From contig NZ_CAKZJO010000084.1 of NCBI RefSeq assembly GCF_936943645.1, positions 79,963 to 143,962 of the forward strand: a stretch of DNA of 64,000 nt, written 5' to 3'. The stretch comes from an uncultured Bradyrhizobium sp. (GTDB lineage Bacteria > Pseudomonadota > Alphaproteobacteria > Rhizobiales > Xanthobacteraceae). Positions 25,930 through 34,132 of this stretch are shown here, piece after piece. Every line of letters starts with the position of its first letter. The first letter of the stretch is position 1. Under the pieces are notes generated by a model. It worked only from the letters and a program-made list of their open reading frames with translations. It ran no database searches and was not told where the DNA came from. The position numbers were made by a program, and so were the translations under genes.

Positions 25930-27648
25930 ATGTCGTTCCTGTCTCTCAAGGGTCTGTGCAAGGCCTACGGCACCGGCGCCGAGCGGACCAGCGTGCTCTC
26001 CGACGTCAATCTCGAGGTCGCCGAAGGCGAGTTCATAGCCATCGTGGGCTTCTCGGGAAGCGGCAAGACGACGCTGATCTCGACCATCGCAGGGCTCGTA
26101 CAGCCCGACTCCGGTGAGATCACGCTCAAGGGCGAGCCGGTGCGTGGACCAGGTCCGGACCGTGGAGTCGTGTTCCAGTCCTACTCCCTAATGCCCTGGC
26201 TCACCGTGCGCGGCAATGTGGCGCTCGCGGTCGACCAGGTCTTCGCTCGCGAGAGCAGGGCCGAACGCTCGGCGCGGGTCGATCGCTACATCGCCATGGT
26301 CGGGCTTTCGCACGCTGCAACGCGCCTGCCTGCCGAGTTGTCCGGTGGCATGCGGCAGCGGGTCGCCGTTGCTCGCGCGCTCGCAACCAGTCCGGAGATC
26401 CTCCTGCTCGATGAGCCGTTGTCCGCGCTCGATGCATTGACCCGCGCCAAGCTGCAGGACGAGATCGTCGACATCTGGTCGCGCGACAAGCGCACCGTGG
26501 TGCTCATCACCAACGACGTCGACGAGGCGATCCTGCTTGCCGACCGGATCATCCCGCTGCTGCCGGGCCCGGACGCGACCCTGGGCCAGGAGTTCAGGGT
26601 CGATATTCCGCGACCGCGCGACCGTGCGTCGGTCAACGAGGACCCGGCGTTCAAGCGGCTGCGCCAAGCCGTCACCAGCTATCTTCTGGACGTTGTCAAC
26701 GAGCGCGCCTCGCGGTCGGACGGCGAAGTACGTCAGCTGCCGAACGTTGTGCCGATTACCCAGACCGAGAGGCCGCCGGCAGCCTATCGAGAGAAGGCGG
26801 CGTCCACCTCCTTCAATCTCGATCGCTATCTCGAATTCTCTCAACTATCGAAGGTCTACCCGACGCCTACCGGACCGCTGACCGTGGTCGATAATTTCGA
26901 TCTCAAGGTGCGCAAGGGCGAGTTCATCTCGGTGATCGGCCACTCCGGCTGCGGCAAGTCGACGGTGTTGTCGATGACCGCGGGCCTGAACGACGTCTCC
27001 TTGGGCGGCATCATTCTCGATGGTCGCGAGGTCACCACGGCCGGCCCCGACCGGGCCGTCGTGTTCCAGGCTCCCTCGCTGTTTCCGTGGCTCACGGCCC
27101 GGGAGAATGTTGCGCTGGGCGTCGATCGTGTCTATCCGCACGCCACGCGGCGGCAGCGCGACGAGATCGTCGACTATTACCTCGAGCGCGTCGGTCTCGC
27201 CGATTCCTTCGACAAGCCAGCCGCGGCGATGTCGAACGGCATGCGCCAGCGCGTCGGAATCGCGCGTGCCTTCGCGTTGTCCCCGAAGCTGCTGCTGCTG
27301 GACGAACCCTTCGGAATGCTCGACAGCCTCACCCGCTGGGACCTCCAGGAAGTGCTGATGGAAGTCTGGAAGCGCACGCAGGTAACGGCCATGTGCGTGA
27401 CCCACGATGTCGACGAAGCGATCCTGCTTGCCGATCGCGTGGTGATGATGACAAACGGGCCCAATGCTCGGATCGGCCACATCATGGAGGTCGACATTTC
27501 CCGGCCCCGCACGCGCAAGACCCTGCTCGAGCATCCGGACTACTACCGCTACCGCCGTGAGCTGCTCGATTTCCTCGAGGCGTATGAGCATGGGGCCGCA
27601 CCGAAGGCGCCGGCGGTGACCTCGGCAGCGAATCCTGAGGCGGCGTGA
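25930..27648 (+). CDS. nrtC: Nitrate ABC transporter, two fused ATPase domains
   Basis: A 572-residue protein holding two complete ABC ATPases in tandem. Domain 1 (about 1-240) has Walker A GFSGSGKTT, signature LSGGMRQRV and Walker B ILLLDEP. Domain 2 (about 305-550) has Walker A GHSGCGKST and Walker B LLLLDEP, but its signature is MSNGMRQRV instead of LSGG. It therefore replaces the separate NrtC and NrtD subunits of cyanobacteria; unlike cyanobacterial NrtC it has no binding-protein-like tail. Start spacing of 6 bases from nrtB shows coupling. Confidence 0.88.
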   Translation: MSFLSLKGLCKAYGTGAERTSVLSDVNLEVAEGEFIAIVGFSGSGKTTLISTIAGLVQPDSGEITLKGEPVRGPGPDRGVVFQSYSLMPWLTVRGNVALAVDQVFARESRAERSARVDRYIAMVGLSHAATRLPAELSGGMRQRVAVARALATSPEILLLDEPLSALDALTRAKLQDEIVDIWSRDKRTVVLITNDVDEAILLADRIIPLLPGPDATLGQEFRVDIPRPRDRASVNEDPAFKRLRQAVTSYLLDVVNERASRSDGEVRQLPNVVPITQTERPPAAYREKAASTSFNLDRYLEFSQLSKVYPTPTGPLTVVDNFDLKVRKGEFISVIGHSGCGKSTVLSMTAGLNDVSLGGIILDGREVTTAGPDRAVVFQAPSLFPWLTARENVALGVDRVYPHATRRQRDEIVDYYLERVGLADSFDKPAAAMSNGMRQRVGIARAFALSPKLLLLDEPFGMLDSLTRWDLQEVLMEVWKRTQVTAMCVTHDVDEAILLADRVVMMTNGPNARIGHIMEVDISRPRTRKTLLEHPDYYRYRRELLDFLEAYEHGAAPKAPAVTSAANPEAA

Positions 27649-27684
27649 TCATGATCCACCACACGCTTAATTAATCGACACCAA

Positions 27685-27717
27685 GCTCAATCCTTGTGCG
27701 TCGCACAAGGATTGAGC
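27685..27717. promoter_or_regulatory. 33-bp perfect palindrome upstream of narK
   Basis: Arms 27685-27700 and 27702-27717 are perfect complements around T27701. The core TTGTGCGTCGCACAA is identical to the site at 23004-23018. Its centre is 111 bp upstream of the narK -24 GG. It begins only 37 bases after the nrtC stop, so in RNA it could also fold as a terminator-like hairpin for nrtABC, although no U tract follows. Confidence 0.7.
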
Positions 27718-27810
27718 GAATCGCAAATTAAGCGTGCGAAAAGCCCTGCGAAAATTTCGGGCGACGCGAATAACGTTCTGAAATCCCTGTATTTCACTCG
27801 TGCGCGCAAT

Positions 27811-27826
27811 TGGCACGGAAATTGAA
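27811..27826 (+). promoter_or_regulatory. Sigma-54 (-24/-12) promoter for narK-bjgb-flp-nasC
   Basis: TGGCACGGAAATTGAA: a full -24 box, and GG (27812-27813) to GA (27824-27825) with 10 bases between; the only departure is A for C in the -12 box. The predicted leader before narK is about 138 bases and contains two adjacent hexaloop hairpins. Confidence 0.78.
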
Positions 27827-27913
27827 ACGTCTTTGCGCGACGCCAACGACGACGTCCCTCAACATCATCAATCAGCATCGTGATCTCGCCACCGGGGTGA
27901 AGCCTCGGAGCAC

Positions 27914-27950
27914 GCCTCCGTGCCTGGAGGCCGAGCCTGCAACGACGCAG
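27914..27950 (+). promoter_or_regulatory. Tandem hexaloop hairpins in the narK leader
   Basis: Hairpin 1 has stem GCCTCC/GGAGGC (27914-27919, 27926-27931) and loop GTGCCT. Hairpin 2, five bases on, has stem CTGC/GCAG (27937-27940, 27947-27950) and loop AACGAC. Two close 6-base loops are the layout recognised by ANTAR proteins such as NasT. Loop 2 has the expected A at position 1 and G at position 4; loop 1 does not. No U-tract terminator follows, so this is a candidate only. Confidence 0.35.
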
Positions 27951-27974
27951 CGGTGAGCCTGGAAGGGATACTCA

Positions 27975-29366
27975 ATGACGAAGAATCCGAATCTGAACTC
28001 CACTTGGATTTCAGACTGGCGCCCCGAAGATGAGGCGTTCTGGACTGCGACTGGCAAGACTATCGCGCGACGCAACCTGATCTGGTCGATCGTGGCCGAG
28101 CATATCGGCTTCTCGGTCTGGCTGATCTGGAGCATCGTCACCACCAAGCTGCCGCAGGCAGGCTTCCACTACACGACGGACCAGCTGTTCCAGCTGATCG
28201 CGGTGCCGGGCCTGATCGGCGCCCTGATGCGCTTTCCCTACACCTTCGCGGTCACGACCTTCGGCGGCCGCAACTGGACCATCTTCAGCGCGGCGATCCT
28301 GTTCATCCCGACCTTGTCGCTCGCCTATTTCGTGAGCCAGCCCGACACCCCGTTCTGGCTGATGCTGCTGGTCGCCGCGACCGCCGGCCTCGGCGGCGGC
28401 AATTTCGCCTCCAGCATGACCAACATCTCCTTCTTCTTTCCGGATCGGATGAAAGGGTGGGCGCTCGGCCTGAATGCAGCCGGCGGCAATATCGGCGTCT
28501 CCAGCGTGCAGCTGTTGACCCCGATCCTGATGACGCTCGCCGTCTTCAACCTGTTCCAGGCCACGCCCGTCGACGGCATCTTCCTGCAGAACGCCGGCCT
28601 GATGTGGGTGCTGCCGATCGCGATCGCGGTGTTCGGAGCGGTGTTCTTCATGAACAACCTGACGACGGCCAAGTCGTCGGTGAAGAACCAGCTTGCGATC
28701 GTCAAGCGCAAGCACACCTGGATCATGGCGTATCTCTATATCGGCACGTTCGGCTCCTTCATCGGCTATTCCGCGGCGTTTCCGCTGCTGATCAAGACCC
28801 AGTTTCCGGCAATGACGATCTCGATCGCGTTCCTGGGGCCGCTGGTCGGCTCACTGTCGCGTCCGCTTGGCGGCTGGCTTGCCGACAGGATCGGCGGTTC
28901 CATCCTGACGTTCTGGAACTTCATCGCGATGGCCGGCGCCACGGTCGGCGTGCTCTACTTCGTCGGACAGAAGGATTTCATCGGCTTCCTGTCGATGTTC
29001 CTGATCCTGTTCGTGACGACGGGCATCGGCAACGGCTCGACCTACCGCATGATCCCCTCGATCTTCCGCGAGGAGAATCTGTTCAAAGTGCGCGGCAAGG
29101 GCGATGCGGCACGCAGCGCCGCATTGAAGACGGCGAGCATCGAGAGCGGCGCGGCAGTCGGCTTCATCGGCGCGATCGGCGCCGTCGGCGGCTACCTGAT
29201 CCCGACCGGTTTCGGCAAGTCGATCGCCTTGACTGGCGGCCCGCAGCTCGCGCTCGCGATCTATCTCGGCTTCTACGCCTCGTGCCTTGCTCTGACCTGG
29301 TGGTTCTATCTGCGTCGCAGCCCGCAGGGCGAGGGCGCGTCAAGCCTTGCCGAAGCAAGAGTCTAA
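27975..29366 (+). CDS. narK: Nitrate/nitrite MFS transporter (NarK/NasA family)
   Basis: A 463-residue, 12-helix member of the nitrate-nitrite porter family. The conserved loop GPLVGSLSRPLGGWLADRIGG and the Gly-rich nitrate signature GLGGGNFASSMTNISFFFP are present. In the homologous B. diazoefficiens operon it is described as a nitrite exporter or nitrate carrier coupled to assimilation. The start at 27975 is preceded by GGAAGGGA. It is first in the operon narK-bjgb-flp-nasC; a 10-bp hairpin follows its stop. Confidence 0.9.
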   Translation: MTKNPNLNSTWISDWRPEDEAFWTATGKTIARRNLIWSIVAEHIGFSVWLIWSIVTTKLPQAGFHYTTDQLFQLIAVPGLIGALMRFPYTFAVTTFGGRNWTIFSAAILFIPTLSLAYFVSQPDTPFWLMLLVAATAGLGGGNFASSMTNISFFFPDRMKGWALGLNAAGGNIGVSSVQLLTPILMTLAVFNLFQATPVDGIFLQNAGLMWVLPIAIAVFGAVFFMNNLTTAKSSVKNQLAIVKRKHTWIMAYLYIGTFGSFIGYSAAFPLLIKTQFPAMTISIAFLGPLVGSLSRPLGGWLADRIGGSILTFWNFIAMAGATVGVLYFVGQKDFIGFLSMFLILFVTTGIGNGSTYRMIPSIFREENLFKVRGKGDAARSAALKTASIESGAAVGFIGAIGAVGGYLIPTGFGKSIALTGGPQLALAIYLGFYASCLALTWWFYLRRSPQGEGASSLAEARV

Positions 29367-29384
29367 AACTTGGTACGAATCTCG

Positions 29385-29408
29385 CTTCTCCCCGTACGCG
29401 GGGAGAAG
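29385..29408 (+). terminator. Stem-loop between narK and haemoglobin gene
   Basis: A perfect 10-bp stem CTTCTCCCCG/CGGGGAGAAG with loop TACG, 18 bases after the narK stop. It has no U tract. Position inside an operon suggests differential expression of narK versus the downstream genes. Confidence 0.6.
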
Positions 29409-29488
29409 ACTCTCTGATGACGTTTGACCCATGAACCTTGTTCGCAACGGCGCGCACCAAGGCAAACCGAAACAGACAGGAGAACCAC

Positions 29489-29917
29489 ATGACGCCCGAA
29501 CAGATCACTCTCATCCAGCAGAGCTTCGCCAAGGTCGCACCGATATCGGAGCAGGCTGCGGTGCTGTTCTACGACCGACTGTTCGAGGTGGCGCCGTCCG
29601 TGCGCGCGATGTTTCCCGAAGACATGACCGAGCAGCGCAAGAAGTTGATGGGCATGCTCGCCGCCGTCGTCGGCGGCCTCTCGAACCTCGAGACGATTCT
29701 TCCCGCGGCCTCCGCGCTCGCCAAGCGTCACGTCGCTTACGGCGCAATGGCCGAGCACTATCCCGTGGTCGGTGCGACCCTGCTGTGGACCCTGGAAAAG
29801 GGTCTCGGCGAAGCATGGACGCCCGAACTGGCAAAGGCCTGGACCGACGCCTATGGCGTGCTGTCCGGCTACATGATGTCCGAAGCCTACGGCGCACGGC
29901 CGCAGGCGGCTGAATAG
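29489..29917 (+). CDS. bjgb: Single-domain haemoglobin (Bjgb-like)
   Basis: A 142-residue globin without a reductase domain. Readable features are Tyr28 in VLFYDRLF (B10), the Phe-Pro of MFP at the CD corner, and the proximal His81 in AKRHVAYG. In B. diazoefficiens the homologue Bjgb protects against nitric oxide made during nitrate assimilation. The ATG at 29489 is preceded by CAGGAGA at 7 bases. The next gene, a flavoprotein 10 bases on, is its expected electron donor. Confidence 0.9.
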   Translation: MTPEQITLIQQSFAKVAPISEQAAVLFYDRLFEVAPSVRAMFPEDMTEQRKKLMGMLAAVVGGLSNLETILPAASALAKRHVAYGAMAEHYPVVGATLLWTLEKGLGEAWTPELAKAWTDAYGVLSGYMMSEAYGARPQAAE

Positions 29918-29927
29918 GAGATGCCTC

Positions 29928-31145
29928 GTGAGTGAACCGCTGGTCATCGTCGGTAACGGTATGGCAGCCGCGCGTCTGGTCGACGAACTCGCCAAGACCG
30001 CGCTCGGCCGCTACGCGGTCGCCGTCATCGGCGAAGAGCCGCGGCTCGCTTACAATCGCGTCCTGCTCTCGTCCGTGCTGGCCGGCGAGACCGGCTCGCA
30101 CGAGATCGAGCTGCGGCCGGCAGATTGGTGGCGCCATCGCGGCGTCACCGTCCGCTACGGCTATCGCGTCACCGAGATCGACACCGGGCGTCGCGAGCTG
30201 AAGATCGAGGGCGAGGAGAGCATGGAGTACTCCAAGCTCGTGCTCGCCACGGGATCGACGCCGCTGCGGCTCAACGTGCCGGGTGCCGATCTCGCCGGCG
30301 TTCACACCTTCCGCGACACCCGCGACGTCGACCTCTTGCTGACGCTGGCCGCGGCGAAGAAACGCGTCGTCGTCGTTGGCGGCGGCCTGCTCGGACTTGA
30401 GGCTGCTTATGGTCTCGCCAAGGCCGGCGCGCCCGTCACGCTGCTGCATCTGATGGACCGGCTGATGGAGCGTCAGCTCGACGCGCCCGCGGCCGACCTG
30501 CTCAAGACGCTGGTCGAGCGCAAGGGCATCCGCATCCTGCTCAACGCCTCCACTGCCCGCATCCATGGCGATGGTCACGTCGAGGCCGTCGAGCTGGCGG
30601 ACGGCAGCCGCATCGAGGCCGATGCGGTGATCTTCGCTGCCGGCATCAAGCCGAACGTCGCGCTGGCGAAAGAGGCGGGGATCGCTGTCAACCGCGGCGT
30701 CGTCGTCAACGACGTGATGCAGACTTCCTCCTCCGACATCTTCGCGCTCGGTGAATGCGCCGAGCATCGCGGCACCTGCTATGGCCTGGTCGAGCCTGCC
30801 TATGAACAGGCGCGCGCGTTGGCGCGGCATCTGGCCGGCCGGCCCGCCGCCTATCAGGGCAGTGTGGTCTCGACCAATCTGAAGGTCTCCGGCGTCAGCG
30901 TGTTCTCCGCCGGCGACTTCATGGGTGGGGAGGGCAGCGAGAGTCTCGTCCTCACCGACCGCAGGCGCGGCACCTACAAGAAGCTCGTCATCGCCGACGG
31001 CCGGCTCACCGGCGCGGTGCTGATCGGCGATACCGTGGATGCGCTCTGGTATCTCGAGCTGATCCGCAATCGCGACAAGGTGGCGGCGATCCGCACCGAC
31101 ATGATGTTCGGCCGCGCGCTTGCGCTGCCTTCGAAAGCGGCTTGA
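29928..31145 (+). CDS. flp: FAD-dependent NAD(P)H oxidoreductase
   Basis: A 405-residue flavoprotein related to the N-terminal half of NirB/NasB. It has an FAD motif at the N-terminus (VIVGNGMAAARLVDEL), an NAD(P)H motif (RVVVVGGGLLGLEAAYGLA) and IFALGECAEH for FAD contact. It has no Fe-S or sirohaem domain. In the B. diazoefficiens operon the equivalent protein (Flp) is proposed to pass electrons to NasC and possibly to the haemoglobin. The start is a GTG with TAGGAG 7 bases upstream; it ends one base before the nasC start. Confidence 0.88.
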   Translation: MSEPLVIVGNGMAAARLVDELAKTALGRYAVAVIGEEPRLAYNRVLLSSVLAGETGSHEIELRPADWWRHRGVTVRYGYRVTEIDTGRRELKIEGEESMEYSKLVLATGSTPLRLNVPGADLAGVHTFRDTRDVDLLLTLAAAKKRVVVVGGGLLGLEAAYGLAKAGAPVTLLHLMDRLMERQLDAPAADLLKTLVERKGIRILLNASTARIHGDGHVEAVELADGSRIEADAVIFAAGIKPNVALAKEAGIAVNRGVVVNDVMQTSSSDIFALGECAEHRGTCYGLVEPAYEQARALARHLAGRPAAYQGSVVSTNLKVSGVSVFSAGDFMGGEGSESLVLTDRRRGTYKKLVIADGRLTGAVLIGDTVDALWYLELIRNRDKVAAIRTDMMFGRALALPSKAA

Positions 31146-31146
31146 T

Positions 31147-33852
31147 ATGACGGCAATCGATCCAAACCTCCGTGCGACCCGAACGACATGCCCCTATTGC
31201 GGCGTCGGTTGCGGCGTGCTGGTGACACCCGACGGCAAGGGCGGGGCTGCGATCGCGGGCGATCCGGATCATCCCGCCAATTTCGGCCGGCTGTGCTCGA
31301 AGGGCTCTGCGCTCGGCGAGACCGTTGGCCTCGAAGGCCGTCTGCTCTATCCGATGATCCGCTGCAAGGGTGTGATGGAGCGGGTCGCCTGGAGCGATGC
31401 GCTGGATCATGTCGCTCATCGCATGAAGCATATTGTGGCCCGCGACGGCGCCGACGCGGTCGCGTTCTATCTCTCCGGCCAGCTCCTCACGGAGGACTAT
31501 TACGTCGCCAACAAGCTGATGAAGGGCTTTGTCGGTACGGCCAACGTCGACACCAATTCGCGGCTCTGCATGTCGTCCTCGGTCGCCGGCCATCGCCGTG
31601 CCTTCGGCTCGGATACCGTGCCCGGTTGCTATGAAGATCTTGATCAGGCCGATTTGCTGGTCTTCGTCGGCTCCAACGCAGCCTGGTGTCATCCGGTGCT
31701 GTTCCAGCGCATGCTGAAGAACAGGCAAGAGCGCGGCGCGCGCATGATCGTGATCGATCCGCGGCGTACCGACACCGCTGAAGACGTCGACCTTTTCCTC
31801 GGCCTCAAGCCGGGCACCGACACCGCGTTGTTCTCCGGCCTGTTCGTCCATCTCGCCGACAACGGCGCGCTGGACCAGGACTACATCGCGCAGAGCACGT
31901 CGGGTTTCGATGACGCGCTGGCACGCGCGCGCAATATCGCCGGCAGCGTCACTGCGACCGCGCTCGCCACCGGCCTGTCCGAGCAGGACGTCGCCGCCTT
32001 CTTCAAGATGTTCCGCGCCACCGAGAAGGTCGTCACGCTCTATTCGCAGGGCGTCAACCAGTCGGCGCAGGGCACCGACAAGGTCAACGCGATTCTCAAC
32101 TGCCATCTCGCGACGGGACGCATCGGCAAGCCCGGCGCCTCTCCGTTTTCGCTCACCGGCCAACCCAATGCGATGGGCGGCCGCGAGGTCGGCGGGCTCG
32201 CCAACATGCTGGCCGCGCACATGGGTTTCACGCCGCCGGACATCGACCGCGTCAGGCGGTTCTGGAAGGCGCCGCGCATCGCCACCCATGAGGGCCTGAA
32301 GGCGGTGCAGCTGTTCGAGGCCATCAACCGCGGCGAAGTGAAAGCGCTGTGGGTGATGGGCACCAACCCCGCGGTGTCGCTGCCCGATGCGGACTTCGTG
32401 CGCGAGGCGCTGAAGAAGCTCGAGTTGTTCGTCGTCTCCGAGAACGTGCTCTCCAACGACACCGTCGAGGCCGGTCCGCATGTGCTGCTGCCCGCGCTCG
32501 CCTGGGGCGAGAAATCAGGCACGGTGACCAACTCCGAGCGCCGCATCTCGCGCCAGCGCTCTTTCCTGCCGGCGCCGGGCGAGGCGCGGCCCGATTGGTG
32601 GATCCTGAGCGAGACCGCAAAGCGCCTCGGCTTCGGCGACAGCTTCAACTACAAATCCGCCGCCGAGATCTTCCGCGAGCATGCCGCGCTCTCGGCCTTC
32701 GAGAATGAGGGCAGCCGCGATTTCGACATCGGCGCGCTGACCTCACTGTCCGACGAGGGCTTTGATGCCCTGAAGCCGGTGCAGTGGCCGGTGCTCGAAG
32801 GCGGGGCGCCCGGCGACCGGTTCTTCGCGAAGGGTGGGTTCTTCACCAATGACGGCAAAGGCCGCTTCGTCGCGCCGGAGGTGCCATCGCTGCGCAGCGA
32901 GACGGGTGCTTCGCGCCCCCTCAGGCTCAACACCGGGCGCATTCGCGACCAGTGGCACACCATGACGCGCACGGGTCTCAGCCAGCGCCTCGGCGCGCAT
33001 CTGCCGGAGCCCTTTGTCGAGATCCATCCTGACGACGCCGGCAAATACGGCATCGTTCATGATGGCTATGCCCGTATCACCACCGATTATGGGCAGTGCA
33101 TCCTGAAGGCCGTCGTCAGTGGGGGCCAGCAGCGCGGCGCGCTGTTCGTGCCGATCCACTGGAGCGCGATGAACGCCTCGCACGGTCGCGTCGGCGCGCT
33201 GGTGCAGTCGTTCACCGATCCGTTTTCCGGGCAGCCGGAGTCCAAGGCGACGCCGGCCGCGATCGCACCTTACGAATTCGTCTTCCGCGGCTTTGCGCTG
33301 TCGCGCAAGCAGCTCGCACTTCCGCCGAACCTGCTCTGGACCCGCGTCACCGTCGCCGGCGGCTTCGGCTATCTCTTTGCCGACAATGCGGATCTCTCGC
33401 GCTGGCCGGCCTGGCTAGAGACCGTCGCGGGCGAGGACGTCGCCGACTATCGCGACTTCGGCGGCGGTGTCTATCGCGCCGCATCTTTCGCAGGCGATCG
33501 CATCGAGACCTGCCTGTTTGTCGGTCCCGCGCATGACGCCGGCGACTGGGAGGTGGTAAAGAGACTGTTCGTTGCCGACCACGTCACCGACGACGAGCGG
33601 CGGATGCTGCTGTCAGGTAAATCGAGCGAAGGCGCCGCGTCGACCGGGCCGATCGTCTGCGCCTGCTTCGGCGTCGGCCGCGGAACCATCTGCGACACCA
33701 TCGCGGCCGGCGCGCGCACCGCCGCCGAGATCGGCGCCAAGCTCAAGGCCGGCACCAATTGCGGGTCGTGCATCCCGGAACTGAAGCGGTTGATTGCAAC
33801 GACGGAGGCAGCGCCTGCGAAGCAGGCGAAGGTCGCGAGCGCGGTGGGATAG
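31147..33852 (+). CDS. nasC: Assimilatory nitrate reductase, catalytic subunit
   Basis: A 901-residue cytoplasmic molybdenum enzyme reducing nitrate to nitrite. The N-terminus carries a [4Fe-4S] site (Cys15, Cys18, Cys22 in CPYCGVGC, and Cys50 in GRLCSKG). The Mo-bis-MGD core follows (ATGRIGKPGASPFSLTGQPNAMGGREVG is typical of the Nas/Nap group, where a Cys ligand precedes it at NTNSRLCMSS). The last 55 residues form a BFD-like [2Fe-2S] domain (CACFGVGRGTICDTI, TNCGSCIPELK), which allows direct electron intake from a flavoprotein. No ribosome binding site is seen; it starts one base after flp, so translation is coupled. No nitrite reductase gene follows. Confidence 0.93.
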   Translation: MTAIDPNLRATRTTCPYCGVGCGVLVTPDGKGGAAIAGDPDHPANFGRLCSKGSALGETVGLEGRLLYPMIRCKGVMERVAWSDALDHVAHRMKHIVARDGADAVAFYLSGQLLTEDYYVANKLMKGFVGTANVDTNSRLCMSSSVAGHRRAFGSDTVPGCYEDLDQADLLVFVGSNAAWCHPVLFQRMLKNRQERGARMIVIDPRRTDTAEDVDLFLGLKPGTDTALFSGLFVHLADNGALDQDYIAQSTSGFDDALARARNIAGSVTATALATGLSEQDVAAFFKMFRATEKVVTLYSQGVNQSAQGTDKVNAILNCHLATGRIGKPGASPFSLTGQPNAMGGREVGGLANMLAAHMGFTPPDIDRVRRFWKAPRIATHEGLKAVQLFEAINRGEVKALWVMGTNPAVSLPDADFVREALKKLELFVVSENVLSNDTVEAGPHVLLPALAWGEKSGTVTNSERRISRQRSFLPAPGEARPDWWILSETAKRLGFGDSFNYKSAAEIFREHAALSAFENEGSRDFDIGALTSLSDEGFDALKPVQWPVLEGGAPGDRFFAKGGFFTNDGKGRFVAPEVPSLRSETGASRPLRLNTGRIRDQWHTMTRTGLSQRLGAHLPEPFVEIHPDDAGKYGIVHDGYARITTDYGQCILKAVVSGGQQRGALFVPIHWSAMNASHGRVGALVQSFTDPFSGQPESKATPAAIAPYEFVFRGFALSRKQLALPPNLLWTRVTVAGGFGYLFADNADLSRWPAWLETVAGEDVADYRDFGGGVYRAASFAGDRIETCLFVGPAHDAGDWEVVKRLFVADHVTDDERRMLLSGKSSEGAASTGPIVCACFGVGRGTICDTIAAGARTAAEIGAKLKAGTNCGSCIPELKRLIATTEAAPAKQAKVASAVG

Positions 33853-34132
33853 AGATCCCACCGTGCCGGCTCACGATAGGGCGAAGCAGAGTAGCCATCC
33901 TGTCCAGAGCGCATCCGGAGTTTGGCTTAGGTCGTTTGAGCCGCGCGATTTCCTCGATTGCGCTGCGTCATCCGACGGTTGTGATACATTCTGACGCAGC
34001 CGCGCCAACTCCTTGTTTTTCGTTCCTTCTTGCAAGTTGATGCGTCATCGCTCAACTTAAGCGCGATTTTTTGCAAATCGATTTGACGCAAACCCGGATT
34101 GCCGGGTGAGCAGCGAGCTATTGGAGATGACG

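Noticed and set aside
27685..27717. Palindrome after nrtC as a plain terminator
   Set aside because: There is no U tract, and its core is repeated exactly upstream of nrtA at the same distance from a sigma-54 promoter, so a regulatory role is preferred, though both are possible.
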